From: Ciceribacter lividus
GTDB taxonomy: Bacteria; Pseudomonadota; Alphaproteobacteria; Rhizobiales; Rhizobiaceae
DNA: 49,510 nt
NCBI RefSeq assembly: GCF_003337715.1
Contig: NZ_QPIX01000002.1
Span: forward strand, 402,862 to 452,371
Direction of reading: 5' to 3'
Below are positions 1 through 9,591 of the stretch, in pieces (position 1 is the first letter of the stretch; each line of letters opens with the position of its first letter). Made by a program: the position numbers and the translations under genes. A model generated the notes under the pieces. That model was not told where the DNA came from and did not search any database. It saw nothing but the letters and a program-made list of their open reading frames with translations.

Positions 1-94
1 CGTTCCGATCGCGATGGAAGAAAAGCTGCGCTTCGCTATCCGCGAAGGCGGCCGTACCGTCGGCGCCGGCATCGTCGCCTCGATTATTGAATAA
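1..94 (+). CDS. tuf: Elongation factor Tu, C-terminal end (partial)
   Basis: The first bases encode the last 30 residues of EF-Tu, reading [17 protein letters not shown] and ending in [10 protein letters not shown] before a TAA stop. This is the conserved end of the third beta-barrel domain of the GTPase that delivers aminoacyl-tRNA to the ribosome. The rest of the gene lies upstream of the window. A tuf gene directly before rpsJ is the usual str-S10 junction of bacteria. Rhizobia usually carry two nearly identical tuf genes, which matters for the second tail described at 168-200. Confidence 0.95.
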   Translation, partial: VPIAMEEKLRFAIREGGRTVGAGIVASIIE

Positions 95-135
95 TAATCG
101 AGCGAGAGGCCGAAAGCTGCCGACGCATTGAAGTG

Positions 136-165
136 GTGCAAATGGCGCGCAAGCGCGATTTGCAC
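136..165. other. Stem-loop downstream of tuf
   Basis: GTGCAAAT (136-143) is the exact reverse complement of ATTTGCAC (158-165), and inside it CGCGC pairs with GCGCG. There is no T-run after it, so it is not a classical intrinsic terminator. It lies between the tuf stop codon and a second copy of the tuf tail, so it may be a short palindromic insert that separated the two. Confidence 0.6.
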
Positions 166-167
166 GC

Positions 168-200
168 GGCGCCGGCATCATCGCCTCGGTCATCGAGTAA
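168..200 (+). pseudogene. Second, diverged copy of the tuf 3' end
   Basis: Positions 168-200 repeat positions 62-94 at an offset of exactly 106 nt. Both begin with GGCGCCGGCATC and both end in a TAA stop. The first encodes [10 protein letters not shown] and the second GAGIIASVIE, so differences are mostly third-position or conservative. This is what a tail from another tuf copy would look like after recombination or gene conversion. No start codon or ribosome binding site belongs to it, so it is a remnant and not a gene. Confidence 0.7.
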
Positions 201-251
201 TCGATTGACGAATTGCCGGCGGCGGTGTATGTCGCCGGCCTAGACCAGAAT

Positions 252-280
252 CGGACGGTGATTTGCGTCGTCCGGTTTTT
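252..280 (+). terminator. Intrinsic terminator after tuf
   Basis: CGGACG (252-257) pairs with CGTCCG (269-274) across an 11-nt loop, and is followed by G and five T (276-280). This is a short but conventional rho-independent terminator, placed to end transcription of the tuf operon before rpsJ. Confidence 0.6.
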
Positions 281-345
281 GCGCTGTATTTTACCGGTCT
301 GTTTTCTCGGATCGGTGCGGGCAGGGCACCTCATGCTTACAAGTG

Positions 346-377
346 ACAGGGGCACCTTTGGTGTCCCTGTGATTTTT
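346..377 (+). terminator. Terminator or attenuator in the rpsJ leader
   Basis: Positions 346-356 (ACAGGGGCACC) pair with 360-370 (GGTGTCCCTGT) over 11 pairs with one G-U and a TTT loop. The hairpin is followed by GA and five T at 373-377. It sits 82 nt before the rpsJ start, where an S10-operon leader would lie. In E. coli the r-protein L4 promotes termination in the S10 leader; a similar role here is inference. The 95-459 stretch otherwise holds only the tuf-tail duplicate and the terminator at 252. Confidence 0.6.
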
Positions 378-459
378 GAAAATCAGGGGCCGGCCAGCAA
401 TTGGTAATTCACTGTCTCTGCGTATGCGGGACGCAAGAAAAGAAACAAGGACAAGTCGA

Positions 460-768
460 ATGAACGGCCAGAATATCCGCATCCGCCTGAAGGCGTTTGA
501 TCACCGGGTTCTCGATGCCTCCACGCGGGAGATCGTGTCGACCGCCAAGCGTACCGGTGCAAGCGTCCGCGGTCCGGTACCGCTTCCGACCCGCATTGAA
601 AAGTTCACGGTCAACCGCTCGCCTCACGTCGACAAGAAGAGCCGTGAACAGTTCGAGATGCGCACGCACAAGCGCCTGCTCGACATCGTTGATCCGACCC
701 CGCAGACCGTTGACGCGCTGATGAAGCTCGACCTGGCTGCCGGCGTGGACGTCGAGATCAAGCTTTAA
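460..768 (+). CDS. rpsJ: 30S ribosomal protein S10
   Basis: The 102-residue product starts [19 protein letters not shown] and contains the S10 signature region RGPVPLPTR, with the usual end DVEIKL. S10 sits in the head of the 30S subunit, and in many bacteria it also joins the NusB antitermination complex. I placed the start at the ATG at 460 behind an AAGGA ribosome binding site; the frame is open further upstream, but S10 proteins begin here. It is the first gene of the S10 block. Confidence 0.97.
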   Translation: MNGQNIRIRLKAFDHRVLDASTREIVSTAKRTGASVRGPVPLPTRIEKFTVNRSPHVDKKSREQFEMRTHKRLLDIVDPTPQTVDALMKLDLAAGVDVEIKL

Positions 769-940
769 GAAGAGATTCCGGCGAGAGCCGAAATAACAAG
801 GAAGGTACGTGGCAAGACCTGCCAACGACTTCTCGAAACGGGAAACCTCCTGGTCCGGAAGGGCCTTGCAGGAATCCTTAAACAAAGAGGCAAGGAAGGG
901 TCGCTAAGACCCTGACACGACTCTCAAGAGGAACGAACTG

Positions 941-1582
941 ATGCGTTCAGGTGTGATTGCACAGAAAGTGGGAATGACCCGCGTCTACAACGACGCCGGC
1001 GAGCATGTCCCGGTAACGGTTTTGCGGCTCGACAATGTTCAGGTTGTCGCTCACCGCACCAAGGAAAAGAATGGCTACACGGCCGTCCAGCTGGGCGCCG
1101 GCACTGCCAAGGTAAAGAACACGTCGAAGGCGATGCGCGGCAACTTTGCTGCCGCCAGCGTCGAACCGAAGGCGAAGCTCGTCGAGTTCCGCGTTTCGGA
1201 AGAAAACCTGATCGACGTCGGTTCGCAGATCACTGCCGGCCACTTTGCCGCGGGTCAGCTGGTCGACGTGACCGGCACCACGATCGGTAAGGGTTTTGCC
1301 GGCGCCATCAAGCGCCACAACTTCGGCGGTCTTCGTGCCACGCACGGTGTGTCTGTTTCGCACCGCTCCCACGGTTCGACCGGTTCCAACCAGGATCCGG
1401 GTCGCGTCTGGAAGGGCAAGCGCATGGCTGGTCACATGGGCCAGACGCGCGTCACCACGCAGAACCTTGAAGTCGTTTCGACCGATGAAAATCGGGGTCT
1501 CATCCTTGTGAAGGGCGCCGTTCCCGGTTCCAAGGGTTCCTGGATCATCGTCCGCGACGCCGTTAAGTCGGCATCGAAGTAA
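941..1582 (+). CDS. rplC: 50S ribosomal protein L3
   Basis: The product has 213 residues starting [16 protein letters not shown]. It has the L3 core with the extended loop reaching the peptidyl-transferase centre (GASHGxSxSHRxxGSxG-like stretch near residues 133-150, then [13 protein letters not shown]). A GAGGAACG ribosome binding site precedes the ATG. The 172-nt gap after rpsJ is longer than other gaps in the block and may carry RNA structure, but I could not define a single clear hairpin in it. Confidence 0.97.
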   Translation: MRSGVIAQKVGMTRVYNDAGEHVPVTVLRLDNVQVVAHRTKEKNGYTAVQLGAGTAKVKNTSKAMRGNFAAASVEPKAKLVEFRVSEENLIDVGSQITAGHFAAGQLVDVTGTTIGKGFAGAIKRHNFGGLRATHGVSVSHRSHGSTGSNQDPGRVWKGKRMAGHMGQTRVTTQNLEVVSTDENRGLILVKGAVPGSKGSWIIVRDAVKSASK

Positions 1583-1595
1583 GGGAGCCAAACCA

Positions 1596-2216
1596 ATGGA
1601 ATTGAACGTCAAGACCCTCGAGGGCAAAGACGCCGGCAAGGTTTCCCTGTCGGATGAAATTTTCGGCCTGGAGCCGCGCGAAGACATCATCGCCCGCATG
1701 ATCCGCTGGCAGCTTGCCAACAAGCGCCAGGGAACGCACAAGGCGAAGGGTCGCGCGGAAGTCTCCCGCACCGGCTCGAAGATGTACAAGCAGAAGGGTA
1801 CGGGCCGCGCTCGTCACCATTCGGCTCGCGCTCCGCAGTTCCGCGGCGGTGGTAAGGCCCACGGCCCGGTCGTCCGCAGCCACGCCCAGGACCTTCCGAA
1901 GAAGGTTCGTGCGCTTGCTCTGCGTCACGCTCTCTCCGCCAAGCTCAAGGCTGAAGACCTGATCATCGTCGATCAGCTGGTCGCTGCCGAAGCCAAGACC
2001 AAGGCTCTCGTCGGCAACTTTGCCTCGCTCGGCCTCACCAATGCTCTCGTGATCGGCGGCGCCGAAATCGACAGCAACTTCAAGCTCGCTGCCCAGAACA
2101 TCCCGAACATCGATGTTCTGCCGGTTCAGGGCATCAACGTTTACGACATCCTGCGTCGCGGCAAGCTCGTGCTTTCCAAGGCTGCGGTTGAAGCTCTGGA
2201 GGAGCGGTTCAAATGA
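1596..2216 (+). CDS. rplD: 50S ribosomal protein L4
   Basis: The product has 206 residues with the L4 core and the exit-tunnel loop around residues 45-100 ([17 protein letters not shown], then [16 protein letters not shown]). L4 is an early-assembling 50S protein, and in gammaproteobacteria it is the autoregulator of the S10 operon. The gene overlaps the start of rplW by 4 nt (ATGA), so the two are translationally coupled. Confidence 0.97.
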   Translation: MELNVKTLEGKDAGKVSLSDEIFGLEPREDIIARMIRWQLANKRQGTHKAKGRAEVSRTGSKMYKQKGTGRARHHSARAPQFRGGGKAHGPVVRSHAQDLPKKVRALALRHALSAKLKAEDLIIVDQLVAAEAKTKALVGNFASLGLTNALVIGGAEIDSNFKLAAQNIPNIDVLPVQGINVYDILRRGKLVLSKAAVEALEERFK

Positions 2217-2506
2217 CTGATCTTCGCCACTACGATGTGATCGTATCTCCGTCGATCACCGAAAAGTCGACCTTGGTTTCGGAACAGAACCAGGTTGTGT
2301 TCAACGTCGCCAAGGGCGCAACGAAGCCGGAAATCAAGGCTGCCGTCGAATCGCTCTTCGGTGTCAAGGTCACGGCCGTGAACACGCTGCTGCGCAAGGG
2401 CAAGATCAAGCGTTTCCGCGGTTTTGCCGGCAAGCAGAAGGACGTCAAGAAGGCGATCGTAACGCTCGCCGAAGGTCAGTCCATCGACGTGTCGACGGGC
2501 GTCTGA
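2213..2506 (+). CDS. rplW: 50S ribosomal protein L23
   Basis: The product has 97 residues beginning [19 protein letters not shown], the canonical L23 N-terminus. L23 lies at the tunnel exit and docks trigger factor and the signal recognition particle. The ATG overlaps the rplD stop by 4 nt. Length and sequence are ordinary for the family. Confidence 0.97.
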   Translation: MTDLRHYDVIVSPSITEKSTLVSEQNQVVFNVAKGATKPEIKAAVESLFGVKVTAVNTLLRKGKIKRFRGFAGKQKDVKKAIVTLAEGQSIDVSTGV

Positions 2507-2523
2507 GGTAGGGAACAAGAACA

Positions 2524-3360
2524 ATGGCATTGAAACACTTCAATCCGACCACGCCGAGCCAGCGTCAGCTCGTCATCGTCGACCGCTCCAGCCTCTACAA
2601 GGGCAAGCCGGTCAAGGCTCTGACGGAAGGTCTGACGAAGAGCGGTGGTCGTAACAACCTCGGCCGCATCACCGCCCGCTTCATCGGCGGCGGTCACAAG
2701 CGCACCTATCGCCTGGTTGACTTCAAGCGTCGCAAGTTCGACGTCGAAGGCACCGTCGAGCGTCTGGAATACGACCCGAACCGCACCGCGTTCATCGCTC
2801 TCGTCACCTATGCCGACGGCGAACAGGCTTACATCCTTGCTCCGCAGCGCCTCGCTGCCGGTGACAAGGTCATCGCGTCCGACAAGGCTGTCGACGTCAA
2901 GCCCGGCAACACCATGCCGCTGCAGTACATCCCGGTCGGTTCGATCGTCCACAACGTCGAAATGAAGCCGGGCAAGGGCGGTCAGATCGCCCGTTCTGCA
3001 GGCACCTATGTACAGCTGGTTGGCCGCGATGCCGGCATGGCGATCCTTCGCCTGAATTCCGGTGAGCAGCGTCTCGTGCATGGCTCTTGCCTTGCAACCG
3101 TCGGCGCCGTCTCCAACCCGGACCACGGCAACATCAACGACGGCAAGGCTGGTCGTACGCGCTGGCGTGGTAAGACCCCGCATAACCGCGGCGTCGTCAT
3201 GAACCCGGTCGACCACCCGCACGGTGGTGGTGAAGGCCGCACCTCCGGTGGCCGTCATCCGGTTACCCCGTGGGGCAAGCCGACCAAGGGCAAGCGTACG
3301 CGCTCGAACAAGTCGACCGACAAGTTCATCATGCGCTCCCGCCACCTGAAGAAGAAGTAA
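2524..3360 (+). CDS. rplB: 50S ribosomal protein L2
   Basis: The product has 278 residues beginning [17 protein letters not shown]. It contains the conserved [10 protein letters not shown] region, the OB-fold and SH3-like domains, and the C-terminal signature [15 protein letters not shown] with the histidine important for peptidyl-transferase function. L2 is needed for subunit association. It has a ribosome binding site GGGAACAAG and sits 17 nt after rplW. Confidence 0.98.
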   Translation: MALKHFNPTTPSQRQLVIVDRSSLYKGKPVKALTEGLTKSGGRNNLGRITARFIGGGHKRTYRLVDFKRRKFDVEGTVERLEYDPNRTAFIALVTYADGEQAYILAPQRLAAGDKVIASDKAVDVKPGNTMPLQYIPVGSIVHNVEMKPGKGGQIARSAGTYVQLVGRDAGMAILRLNSGEQRLVHGSCLATVGAVSNPDHGNINDGKAGRTRWRGKTPHNRGVVMNPVDHPHGGGEGRTSGGRHPVTPWGKPTKGKRTRSNKSTDKFIMRSRHLKKK

Positions 3361-3375
3361 GAGAGGTAGTCATTA

Positions 3376-3654
3376 ATGGCTCGTTCAGTATGGAAAGGTC
3401 CGTTCGTTGACGGCTATCTTCTCAAGAAGGCTGAGAAGGTTCGCGAAGGCGGTCGTAGCGAAGTGATCAAGATGTGGAGCCGTCGCTCCACGATCCTGCC
3501 GCAGTTCGTAGGTCTGACCTTCGGCGTCTACAACGGCAGCAAGCATGTTCCGGTCAGCGTCAACGAAGACATGGTCGGACACAAGTTCGGAGAATTCGCT
3601 CCCACCCGGACCTACTACGGTCACGGTGCGGACAAGAAAGCGAAGAGGAAGTAA
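3376..3654 (+). CDS. rpsS: 30S ribosomal protein S19
   Basis: The product has 92 residues starting [16 protein letters not shown], a standard S19. The family signature [17 protein letters not shown] lies near residues 68-84. S19 sits in the 30S head with S13. The gene is 15 nt after rplB and 3 nt before rplV. Confidence 0.98.
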   Translation: MARSVWKGPFVDGYLLKKAEKVREGGRSEVIKMWSRRSTILPQFVGLTFGVYNGSKHVPVSVNEDMVGHKFGEFAPTRTYYGHGADKKAKRK

Positions 3655-3657
3655 GAA

Positions 3658-4047
3658 ATGGGCAAGGCAAAAGCCGAACGTCGGCTGAAGGATAACGAGG
3701 CGCAAGCCGTTGCGCGCACGCTCCGCGTCAGCCCCCAGAAGCTCAACCTGGTTGCCGCGATGATCCGCGGCAAGAAGGTTGACCGCGCACTCGCTGACCT
3801 CGAGTTCTCGCGCAAGCGCATCGCCGGCACCGTCAAGAAGACGCTGGAATCGGCCATCGCGAACGCCGAGAACAACCACGATCTCGACGTCGACCAGCTG
3901 ATCGTTGCAGAAGCCTATGTCGGCAAGTCGATCGTCATGAAGCGTTTCCACGCTCGTGGCCGCGGCCGCGCATCGCGCATCGAAAAGCCGTTCTCGCACC
4001 TGACGATCGTCGTGCGGGAAGTCGAAGCCAATGGGGAGGCCGCATAA
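3658..4047 (+). CDS. rplV: 50S ribosomal protein L22
   Basis: The product has 129 residues. The tunnel-lining beta-hairpin falls near residues 80-105 ([18 protein letters not shown]). L22 contacts all domains of 23S rRNA, and changes in its hairpin alter macrolide response in other species. The stop codon overlaps the ATG of rpsC by one nucleotide (TAATG). Confidence 0.97.
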   Translation: MGKAKAERRLKDNEAQAVARTLRVSPQKLNLVAAMIRGKKVDRALADLEFSRKRIAGTVKKTLESAIANAENNHDLDVDQLIVAEAYVGKSIVMKRFHARGRGRASRIEKPFSHLTIVVREVEANGEAA

Positions 4048-4769
4048 TGGGTCAGAAAATCAATCCGATCGGTTTCCGTCTCGGCATCAACCGTACCTGG
4101 GACAGCCGCTGGTTCGCCGACAACGCCGAATACGGCCAGCTGCTGCATGAAGACCTGAAGATCCGTTCCTACCTGATGTCGGAACTGAAGCAGGCCGGCA
4201 TCGCCAAGGTCGTCATCGAGCGTCCGCACAAGAAGTGCCGCGTCACGATCCACTCGGCTCGTCCGGGTCTGATCATCGGCAAGAAGGGTGCAGACATCGA
4301 GAAGCTCCGCAAGAAGCTCTCGGAGATGACGAATTCTGAAACGCACCTCAACATCGTCGAAGTGCGCAAGCCGGAAATCGACGCGACGCTCGTCGCACAG
4401 TCGATCGCCCAGCAGCTGGAACGTCGTATCGCGTTCCGTCGTGCGATGAAGCGTGCCGTTCAGTCGGCCATGCGTCTTGGCGCCGAAGGCATCAAGATCA
4501 CCTGCGCCGGCCGTCTCGGCGGTGCGGAAATCGCTCGTACCGAATGGTACCGTGAAGGCCGCGTTCCGCTGCACACGCTGCGTGCGGACATCGACTACGG
4601 CACCGCCGAAGCAGAAACCGCCTACGGTATCTGCGGTATCAAGGTCTGGATCTTCAAGGGCGAAATCCTTGAACACGATCCGATGGCATCTGAGCGCCGT
4701 GCGCTCGAAGGCGACTCGCAAGGTCCGGCAAGCCGTGAACGCGGCGAGCGGCGTCGCGAGAACGCTTGA
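4047..4769 (+). CDS. rpsC: 30S ribosomal protein S3
   Basis: The product has 240 residues beginning [20 protein letters not shown]. It contains a KH RNA-binding domain with the [11 protein letters not shown] motif near residues 76-86 and the S3 C-terminal domain ([29 protein letters not shown]). S3 forms part of the mRNA entry channel. A short charged tail (residues 215-240) is typical of alphaproteobacteria. Confidence 0.98.
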   Translation: MGQKINPIGFRLGINRTWDSRWFADNAEYGQLLHEDLKIRSYLMSELKQAGIAKVVIERPHKKCRVTIHSARPGLIIGKKGADIEKLRKKLSEMTNSETHLNIVEVRKPEIDATLVAQSIAQQLERRIAFRRAMKRAVQSAMRLGAEGIKITCAGRLGGAEIARTEWYREGRVPLHTLRADIDYGTAEAETAYGICGIKVWIFKGEILEHDPMASERRALEGDSQGPASRERGERRRENA

Positions 4770-4807
4770 TAGGCGCTGGCGAAAGATAAGCTCGGAGAAG
4801 TAAGAAA

Positions 4808-5221
4808 ATGTTGCAGCCAAAGCGTACCAAGTACCGCAAGCAGTTCAAGGGTCGCATCAAGGGCGTCGCCAAGGGTGGTTTCGATCTGGCTTTCGGTGAA
4901 TTCGGCCTGAAGGCTCAGGAACCGAACCGCGTCAACGCTCGCGAAATCGAAGCGGCACGTCGCGCCATCACGCGCCACATGAAGCGTGCCGGCCGTGTGT
5001 GGATCCGTGTGTTCCCCGACGTTCCGGTCACGGCGAAGCCGACCGAAGTCCGTATGGGTAAGGGCAAGGGTTCCGTCGAATACTGGGCCTGCAAGGTCAA
5101 GCCCGGTCGTATGATGTTCGAGATCGACGGCGTTTCCGAAGAGATCGCCCGCGAGGCTCTGCGTCTCGGCGCGGCCAAGCTCTCGGTCAAGACGCGCTTC
5201 GTTCAGCGCATTGCAGAGTGA
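4808..5221 (+). CDS. rplP: 50S ribosomal protein L16
   Basis: The product has 137 residues beginning [16 protein letters not shown]. It carries the signature region [15 protein letters not shown] near residues 77-91. L16 lies near the A-site and organises the 5S/23S region late in assembly. A GGAGAAG ribosome binding site precedes the ATG, 38 nt after rpsC. Confidence 0.97.
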   Translation: MLQPKRTKYRKQFKGRIKGVAKGGFDLAFGEFGLKAQEPNRVNAREIEAARRAITRHMKRAGRVWIRVFPDVPVTAKPTEVRMGKGKGSVEYWACKVKPGRMMFEIDGVSEEIAREALRLGAAKLSVKTRFVQRIAE

Positions 5222-5232
5222 GGATCAGGCCC

Positions 5233-5433
5233 ATGAAAGCCGCAGATGTTCGCGCCATGAGCGCCGACCAGTTGAATGACGAGCTTGCCAAGCTGAAGAA
5301 GGAGCAGTTCAACCTGCGCTTCCAGAAGGCGACCGGCCAGCTTGAAAAGTCTTCGCGTATCCAGGAAGTCCGTCGGGACATCGCACGCGTGAAAACCATC
5401 GCCCGCCAGAAGGCGGCGGAAGCCAAGGCCTAA
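5233..5433 (+). CDS. rpmC: 50S ribosomal protein L29
   Basis: The product has 66 residues, [18 protein letters not shown] and onward, an all-helical two-helix protein of normal L29 length. An in-frame GTG at 5218 would add five residues and overlap the rplP stop, but the ATG at 5233 follows a GAGGATC ribosome binding site and gives the family's usual N-terminus. L29 sits beside L23 at the tunnel exit. Confidence 0.96.
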   Translation: MKAADVRAMSADQLNDELAKLKKEQFNLRFQKATGQLEKSSRIQEVRRDIARVKTIARQKAAEAKA

Positions 5434-5447
5434 AGGACCAGAATAAT

Positions 5448-5684
5448 ATGCCTAAACGCATTCTGCAGGGCGTCGTCGTCAGCGACAAGAACGACAAGAC
5501 CGTGGTGGTTCGTGTGGAGCGTCGATTCGCTCACCCGCTCCTCCAGAAGACGGTTCGTCGTTCGAAGAAGTACAAGGCTCACGACGAAAGCAACCAGTAT
5601 AAGGTCGGCGATGTCGTTTCCATCGAGGAATGTGCGCCGATTTCGAAGGACAAGCGCTGGACGGTCGTTTCCGCCCACGCCTGA
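5448..5684 (+). CDS. rpsQ: 30S ribosomal protein S17
   Basis: The product has 78 residues with the S17 OB-fold, [21 protein letters not shown]. It includes the family region near residues 50-62 ([14 protein letters not shown]). S17 is an early 16S rRNA binder. It is the last gene of the S10 block and is followed by a terminator-like hairpin at 5754. Confidence 0.97.
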   Translation: MPKRILQGVVVSDKNDKTVVVRVERRFAHPLLQKTVRRSKKYKAHDESNQYKVGDVVSIEECAPISKDKRWTVVSAHA

Positions 5685-5753
5685 TCGACGGAGATTTGCG
5701 CTTAGGTATTGCACCTTGCGCAAAAATCTGTATGAAGCACCACACTGGCGCAG

Positions 5754-5780
5754 GAACGCTCGGCAAGCGGGCGTTCTTTT
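5754..5780 (+). terminator. Terminator between the S10 and spc blocks
   Basis: GAACGC (5754-5759) pairs with GCGTTC (5771-5776), the stem continues inward over three further pairs, and four T follow (5777-5780). It marks the boundary between rpsQ and rplN, where many bacteria separate the S10 and spc operons. Confidence 0.6.
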
Positions 5781-5862
5781 GCTTTGAGCGCAGGGAAGGT
5801 CCCTCGACGGGAAACCGCCTTGGCAATATCCCTCCCGCGCGACAATCGAGATTTATCATGAG

Positions 5863-5896
5863 CCGGAATAGGGGGCATTGCGCCCAACCGTTCCGG
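5863..5896 (+). promoter_or_regulatory. Leader stem-loop upstream of rplN
   Basis: CCGGAA (5863-5868) pairs with TTCCGG (5891-5896), and GGGGC within it can pair with GCCC. It lies 22 nt before the rplN start with no T-run, so it is more likely an mRNA leader structure than a terminator. No r-protein binding consensus is recognisable by eye, so its role is unknown. Confidence 0.4.
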
Positions 5897-5918
5897 TACA
5901 ACAAGAAGGCGACCTGAC

Positions 5919-6287
5919 ATGATTCAGATGCAGACTAACCTCGACGTGGCGGATAATTCCGGCGCACGTCGTGTCATGTGCATCAAGGTGCTGGGCGGCT
6001 CCAAGCGCAAGTACGCTTCGGTCGGCGACATCATCGTCGTTTCGATCAAGGAAGCGATTCCGCGCGGCCGCGTGAAGAAGGGTGACGTGATGAAGGCGGT
6101 CGTCGTCCGCACCGCCAAGGACATCCGCCGTCCCGACGGCAGCGTCATCCGCTTCGACAGCAACGCAGCCGTTCTTATCGACAACAAGAAAGAGCCGATC
6201 GGCACCCGTATCTTCGGACCGGTTCCGCGCGAACTTCGCGCCAAGAACCATATGAAGATCATCTCGCTGGCTCCGGAAGTACTGTAA
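5919..6287 (+). CDS. rplN: 50S ribosomal protein L14
   Basis: The product has 122 residues, the exact usual length, starting [22 protein letters not shown], with the motif [16 protein letters not shown]14 contacts L19 and the 30S bridge B8. It is the first gene of the spc block, after a 234-nt gap holding a terminator and a leader hairpin. Confidence 0.98.
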   Translation: MIQMQTNLDVADNSGARRVMCIKVLGGSKRKYASVGDIIVVSIKEAIPRGRVKKGDVMKAVVVRTAKDIRRPDGSVIRFDSNAAVLIDNKKEPIGTRIFGPVPRELRAKNHMKIISLAPEVL

Positions 6288-6301
6288 GGGAGCGACAAGC
6301 G

Positions 6302-6610
6302 ATGCAAAAGATTCGTAAGGGCGACAAGGTCGTCGTACTCACCGGCAAGGACAAGGGTCGTTCCGGCGAAGTCATTCAGGTGATGCCGAAGGAAGACCGT
6401 GCGGTCGTTCGTGGCATCAATATTGTCAAGCGCCATCAGCGTCAGACCCAGAGCCAGGAAGCCGGCATCATCAACAAGGAAGCTTCCGTGCATCTGTCCA
6501 ACCTTGCCGTCATGGACAAGGACGGCAAGCCGACCCGCGTCGGTTTCAAGGTCGTCGACGGCAAGAAGGTGCGTGTGGCCAAGCGTTCGGGAGATGTGAT
6601 CGATGGCTGA
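6302..6610 (+). CDS. rplX: 50S ribosomal protein L24
   Basis: The product has 102 residues with an N-terminal KOW motif ([20 protein letters not shown]). L24 initiates 50S assembly at the 5' domain of 23S rRNA. Its 3' end overlaps the start of rplE by 8 nt, which implies translational coupling. Confidence 0.97.
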   Translation: MQKIRKGDKVVVLTGKDKGRSGEVIQVMPKEDRAVVRGINIVKRHQRQTQSQEAGIINKEASVHLSNLAVMDKDGKPTRVGFKVVDGKKVRVAKRSGDVIDG

Positions 6611-7160
6611 GGCAAAGTACGAGCCGCGGCTCAAGAAGGAATATGTTTCCCGGATCCGCAAGAGCATGCAGGAGACCTTCTCCTACGCTAACGAAATGCA
6701 GATCCCGAAGATCGACAAGATCGTGATCAACATGGGTGTGGGCGAAGCAACCGGCGACTCCAAGAAGCCGACCATTGCTGCCGCCGACCTCGCGGCGATT
6801 GCCGGCCAGAAGCCGGTCATCACCAAGGCACGCAACTCGATCGCCGGCTTCAAGGTCCGCGAAAACATGCCGATCGGTGCGAAGGTTACCCTTCGTGGCG
6901 CCCGCATGTACGAATTCCTGGACCGCCTGATCAACATCGCGCTGCCGCGCGTTCGCGACTTCCGGGGCCTGAACCCGAAGAGCTTTGACGGCCGTGGCAA
7001 CTTCGCCATGGGCATCAAGGAGCACATTGTGTTCCCTGAGATCAACTACGACAAGGTTGATCAGATGTGGGGCATGGACATCATCGTTTGCACGACGGCA
7101 AACACGGACGACGAAGCTCGGGCTCTTCTGAAAGAGTTCAACTTCCCGTTCCGTCAGTAA
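6603..7160 (+). CDS. rplE: 50S ribosomal protein L5
   Basis: The product has 185 residues with the L5 signature [13 protein letters not shown] near residues 39-51 and the 5S rRNA-binding fold. L5 forms the central protuberance with L18 and 5S rRNA. The first seven residues (MAEAKYE) form a short N-terminal extension typical of alphaproteobacteria. Confidence 0.97.
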   Translation: MAEAKYEPRLKKEYVSRIRKSMQETFSYANEMQIPKIDKIVINMGVGEATGDSKKPTIAAADLAAIAGQKPVITKARNSIAGFKVRENMPIGAKVTLRGARMYEFLDRLINIALPRVRDFRGLNPKSFDGRGNFAMGIKEHIVFPEINYDKVDQMWGMDIIVCTTANTDDEARALLKEFNFPFRQ

Positions 7161-7193
7161 CCGTAACGACGAGCGTAGAAGAGGAACTTCGAT

Positions 7194-7499
7194 ATGGCGA
7201 AGACAAGCGCAGTTGAAAAGAACAAGCGCCGCCGCAAGACAGTTGCCCAGCAGGCCAGCAAGCGTGCCGCCCTCAAGGCAACCATCATGAACCAGTCTCT
7301 CTCGATTGAAGAGCGGTTCAAGGCAACCCTGAAGCTGGCAGAACTGCCGCGCGATGGCTCCAAGACCCGCATTCGCAACCGTTGCGAAGTAACCGGTCGT
7401 CCGCGCGCATTCTACCGTAAGCTCAAGATGTCGCGTATCGCGCTTCGCGAGCTGGGCAACCTCGGCAAGGTGCCGGGCATTGTCAAGTCGAGCTGGTAA
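7194..7499 (+). CDS. rpsN: 30S ribosomal protein S14, zinc-free type
   Basis: The product has 101 residues ending [21 protein letters not shown]. The region [13 protein letters not shown] keeps a single Cys in place of the CxxC pairs of the zinc-binding form, so this is the long C-minus type usual in proteobacteria. It assembles in the 30S head. Confidence 0.97.
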   Translation: MAKTSAVEKNKRRRKTVAQQASKRAALKATIMNQSLSIEERFKATLKLAELPRDGSKTRIRNRCEVTGRPRAFYRKLKMSRIALRELGNLGKVPGIVKSSW

Positions 7500-7511
7500 G
7501 GAGACGGGTAA

Positions 7512-7910
7512 ATGACGATGACTGATCCGTTGGGCGATATGCTCACCCGTATCCGTAACGGCGCTGCCCGCCGCAAGAGCTCGGTAAGCACTCCTGCTTC
7601 CAAGCTGCGCGCACGCGTTCTCGATGTCCTGCAGGCCGAAGGTTACATCCGCGGCTATTCCCAGGTCGACTACGGCAATGGCAAGTCCGAACTCACGATC
7701 GAACTGAAGTACTATGAAGGTGCTTCGGTCATCCGCGAGATCGGCCGCGTGTCCAAGCCGGGCCGCCGGGTTTATGTCTCGGTAAAGTCCATTCCGCAGG
7801 TCGCGAACGGCCTCGGCATCACCATCCTTTCGACCCCGAAGGGCGTGATGGCCGATCACCAGGCTCGCGAACAGAACGTTGGTGGTGAGGTTCTCTGCTC
7901 GGTCTTCTAA
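7512..7910 (+). CDS. rpsH: 30S ribosomal protein S8
   Basis: The product has 132 residues beginning [21 protein letters not shown], with the C-terminal signature [24 protein letters not shown]8 binds the central domain of 16S rRNA, and in E. coli it represses the spc operon by binding the L5 mRNA. The start has two in-frame ATG codons (MTM); the first follows a GGAGACGG ribosome binding site. Confidence 0.97.
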   Translation: MTMTDPLGDMLTRIRNGAARRKSSVSTPASKLRARVLDVLQAEGYIRGYSQVDYGNGKSELTIELKYYEGASVIREIGRVSKPGRRVYVSVKSIPQVANGLGITILSTPKGVMADHQAREQNVGGEVLCSVF

Positions 7911-7953
7911 GACAGGGCAGAGATCTCCAGAACGAACAGACAGGATTTCAAAA

Positions 7954-8487
7954 ATGTCTCGTATCGGTAAAAAGCCCGTTCCGGTTCCTGCAGGGATCAC
8001 GGCCGCCGTCGACGGCCAGAAGGTGACTGCCAAGGGCCCGAAGGGCGAACTGTTTTTCGTCGCGAATGACGAAATCTCCGTAAAGCTCGAAGACAACGCC
8101 GTTGTTGTTCGGCCTGTCAACGACACCAAGGGTGCTCGTTCGAAGTGGGGCATGTCCCGCACGATGATCGAAAACATCTTCAAGGGTGTGAAGGACGGCT
8201 ATGAGCGCAAGCTCGAGATCAACGGCGTCGGTTACCGTGCCGCCATGCAGGGCAAGAACCTGCAGCTGGCTCTCGGCTTCTCGCACGACGTGGTCTACGA
8301 ACCGCCGGTCGGTATCTCGATCGCTGTTCCGAAGCCGACGGAAATCGTGGTTTCCGGGATCAACAAGCAGCAGGTCGGCCAGGTCGCTGCCGAGATCCGC
8401 GAATACCGCGGCCCCGAACCCTACAAGGGCAAGGGCGTCAAGTATGCCGAAGAGCGGATCGTCCGCAAAGAAGGCAAGAAGAAGTAA
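7954..8487 (+). CDS. rplF: 50S ribosomal protein L6
   Basis: The product has 177 residues, [17 protein letters not shown], with two tandem L6 repeats and the C-terminal signature [19 protein letters not shown]6 lies near the sarcin-ricin loop where translation factors act. The frame is open upstream to 7879, but the ATG at 7954 gives the universal N-terminus and follows CAGGA. Confidence 0.97.
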   Translation: MSRIGKKPVPVPAGITAAVDGQKVTAKGPKGELFFVANDEISVKLEDNAVVVRPVNDTKGARSKWGMSRTMIENIFKGVKDGYERKLEINGVGYRAAMQGKNLQLALGFSHDVVYEPPVGISIAVPKPTEIVVSGINKQQVGQVAAEIREYRGPEPYKGKGVKYAEERIVRKEGKKK

Positions 8488-8499
8488 GGAACGCGCGAA

Positions 8500-8862
8500 A
8501 TGGCAAGCAGAAAAGAAGCACTGGTTCGTCGTGCCAATCGCGTACGGCGTCAGATCAAGGCGGTGGCCAATGGCCGTCCGCGTCTGTCGGTTCATCGCTC
8601 GTCGAAGAACATCTATGCCCAGATCATCGACGACGTCGCCGGCCGTACGCTGGCTGCCGCCTCGACCCTGGACACCGGTCTGCGCTCGTCGCTGAAGACC
8701 GGCGCAGATGTCGCAGCCGCGGCTGCCGTCGGCAAGCTCGTCGCCGAGCGGGCCGTCAAGGCGGGCGTCAAGGAAGTGGTCTTCGACCGCGGCGCCTTCA
8801 TCTATCACGGCCGCATCAAGGCTCTCGCCGATGCAGCCCGCGAAGGCGGTCTGACCTTCTGA
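8500..8862 (+). CDS. rplR: 50S ribosomal protein L18
   Basis: The product has 120 residues, with a basic N-terminal tail ([19 protein letters not shown]) and the core motif [26 protein letters not shown]18 binds 5S rRNA together with L5. The gene ends just before a strong hairpin at 8873. Confidence 0.97.
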   Translation: MASRKEALVRRANRVRRQIKAVANGRPRLSVHRSSKNIYAQIIDDVAGRTLAAASTLDTGLRSSLKTGADVAAAAAVGKLVAERAVKAGVKEVVFDRGAFIYHGRIKALADAAREGGLTF

Positions 8863-8872
8863 TTTGAGAGTT

Positions 8873-8902
8873 TCCGCCCGGGCTTGCCGTCCGGGCGGAT
8901 TT
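8873..8902 (+). terminator. Hairpin between rplR and rpsE
   Basis: TCCGCCCGG (8873-8881) and CCGGGCGGA (8891-8899) form a perfect 9-bp GC-rich stem with a 9-nt loop followed by TTT. It looks like a partial terminator inside the spc block and may lower expression of the distal genes. The 145-nt gap to rpsE holds nothing else I can name. Confidence 0.55.
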
Positions 8903-9007
8903 CCGGCATGAGCCGGTTTCCCCGATTTCGCCCGTGACCCGGAAGGGCAGGGCGGAATTTTTTCGTAATCTGCCGATTGCACCCGGAAAAGAAAAAGGAA
9001 CAGGACA

Positions 9008-9577
9008 ATGGCACAGGACAGGCGTGGTTCGCGCGAAGAGCGTGCGAGCCGTGAAGAGCGCGACAGCGAGTTCGTCGACAAGCTGGTCGCCATCAATCGC
9101 GTCGCCAAGGTGGTGAAGGGCGGCCGTCGTTTCGGCTTTGCTGCCCTCGTCGTCGTCGGCGACCAGAAGGGCCGGGTCGGTTTCGGCCATGGCAAGGCAC
9201 GTGAAGTGCCGGAAGCAATCCGCAAGGCGACCGAAGCCGCCAAGCGCGACATGATCTTCGTACCGCTGCGTGACGGCCGTACGCTGCATCACGACGTCAA
9301 CGGTCGTCACGGCGCCGGCAAGGTTCTGCTGCGCTCCGCCAAGGCCGGTACCGGTATCATCGCCGGTGGTCCGATGCGCGCCGTTTTCGAAACGCTCGGC
9401 ATGCACGACGTCGTCGCCAAGTCGACCGGTTCGTCGAACCCGTACAACATGGTTCGCGCCACGTTCGACGCCCTGAAGCACCAGGTACACCCGAAGGACA
9501 TCGCAGCTCAGCGCGGCCTCAAGTATGCCACGCTCCAGGCTCGCCGTGCCGCTTCCGGCAACGCCTCTGAAGAATAA
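9008..9577 (+). CDS. rpsE: 30S ribosomal protein S5
   Basis: The product has 189 residues. An acidic-basic N-terminal tail ([21 protein letters not shown]) is followed by the double-stranded RNA-binding domain ([21 protein letters not shown]) and the S5 C-terminal domain. S5 affects decoding accuracy. The start at ATG 9008 follows AAAAGGAACAGG. The N-terminal tail is somewhat longer than in E. coli. Confidence 0.97.
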   Translation: MAQDRRGSREERASREERDSEFVDKLVAINRVAKVVKGGRRFGFAALVVVGDQKGRVGFGHGKAREVPEAIRKATEAAKRDMIFVPLRDGRTLHHDVNGRHGAGKVLLRSAKAGTGIIAGGPMRAVFETLGMHDVVAKSTGSSNPYNMVRATFDALKHQVHPKDIAAQRGLKYATLQARRAASGNASEE

Positions 9578-9591
9578 GAGGAGTCTGAACC

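Noticed and set aside
947..1789. A 280-residue frame antisense to rplC and rplD
   Set aside because: It spans two ribosomal genes on the other strand and has no ribosome binding site or domain.
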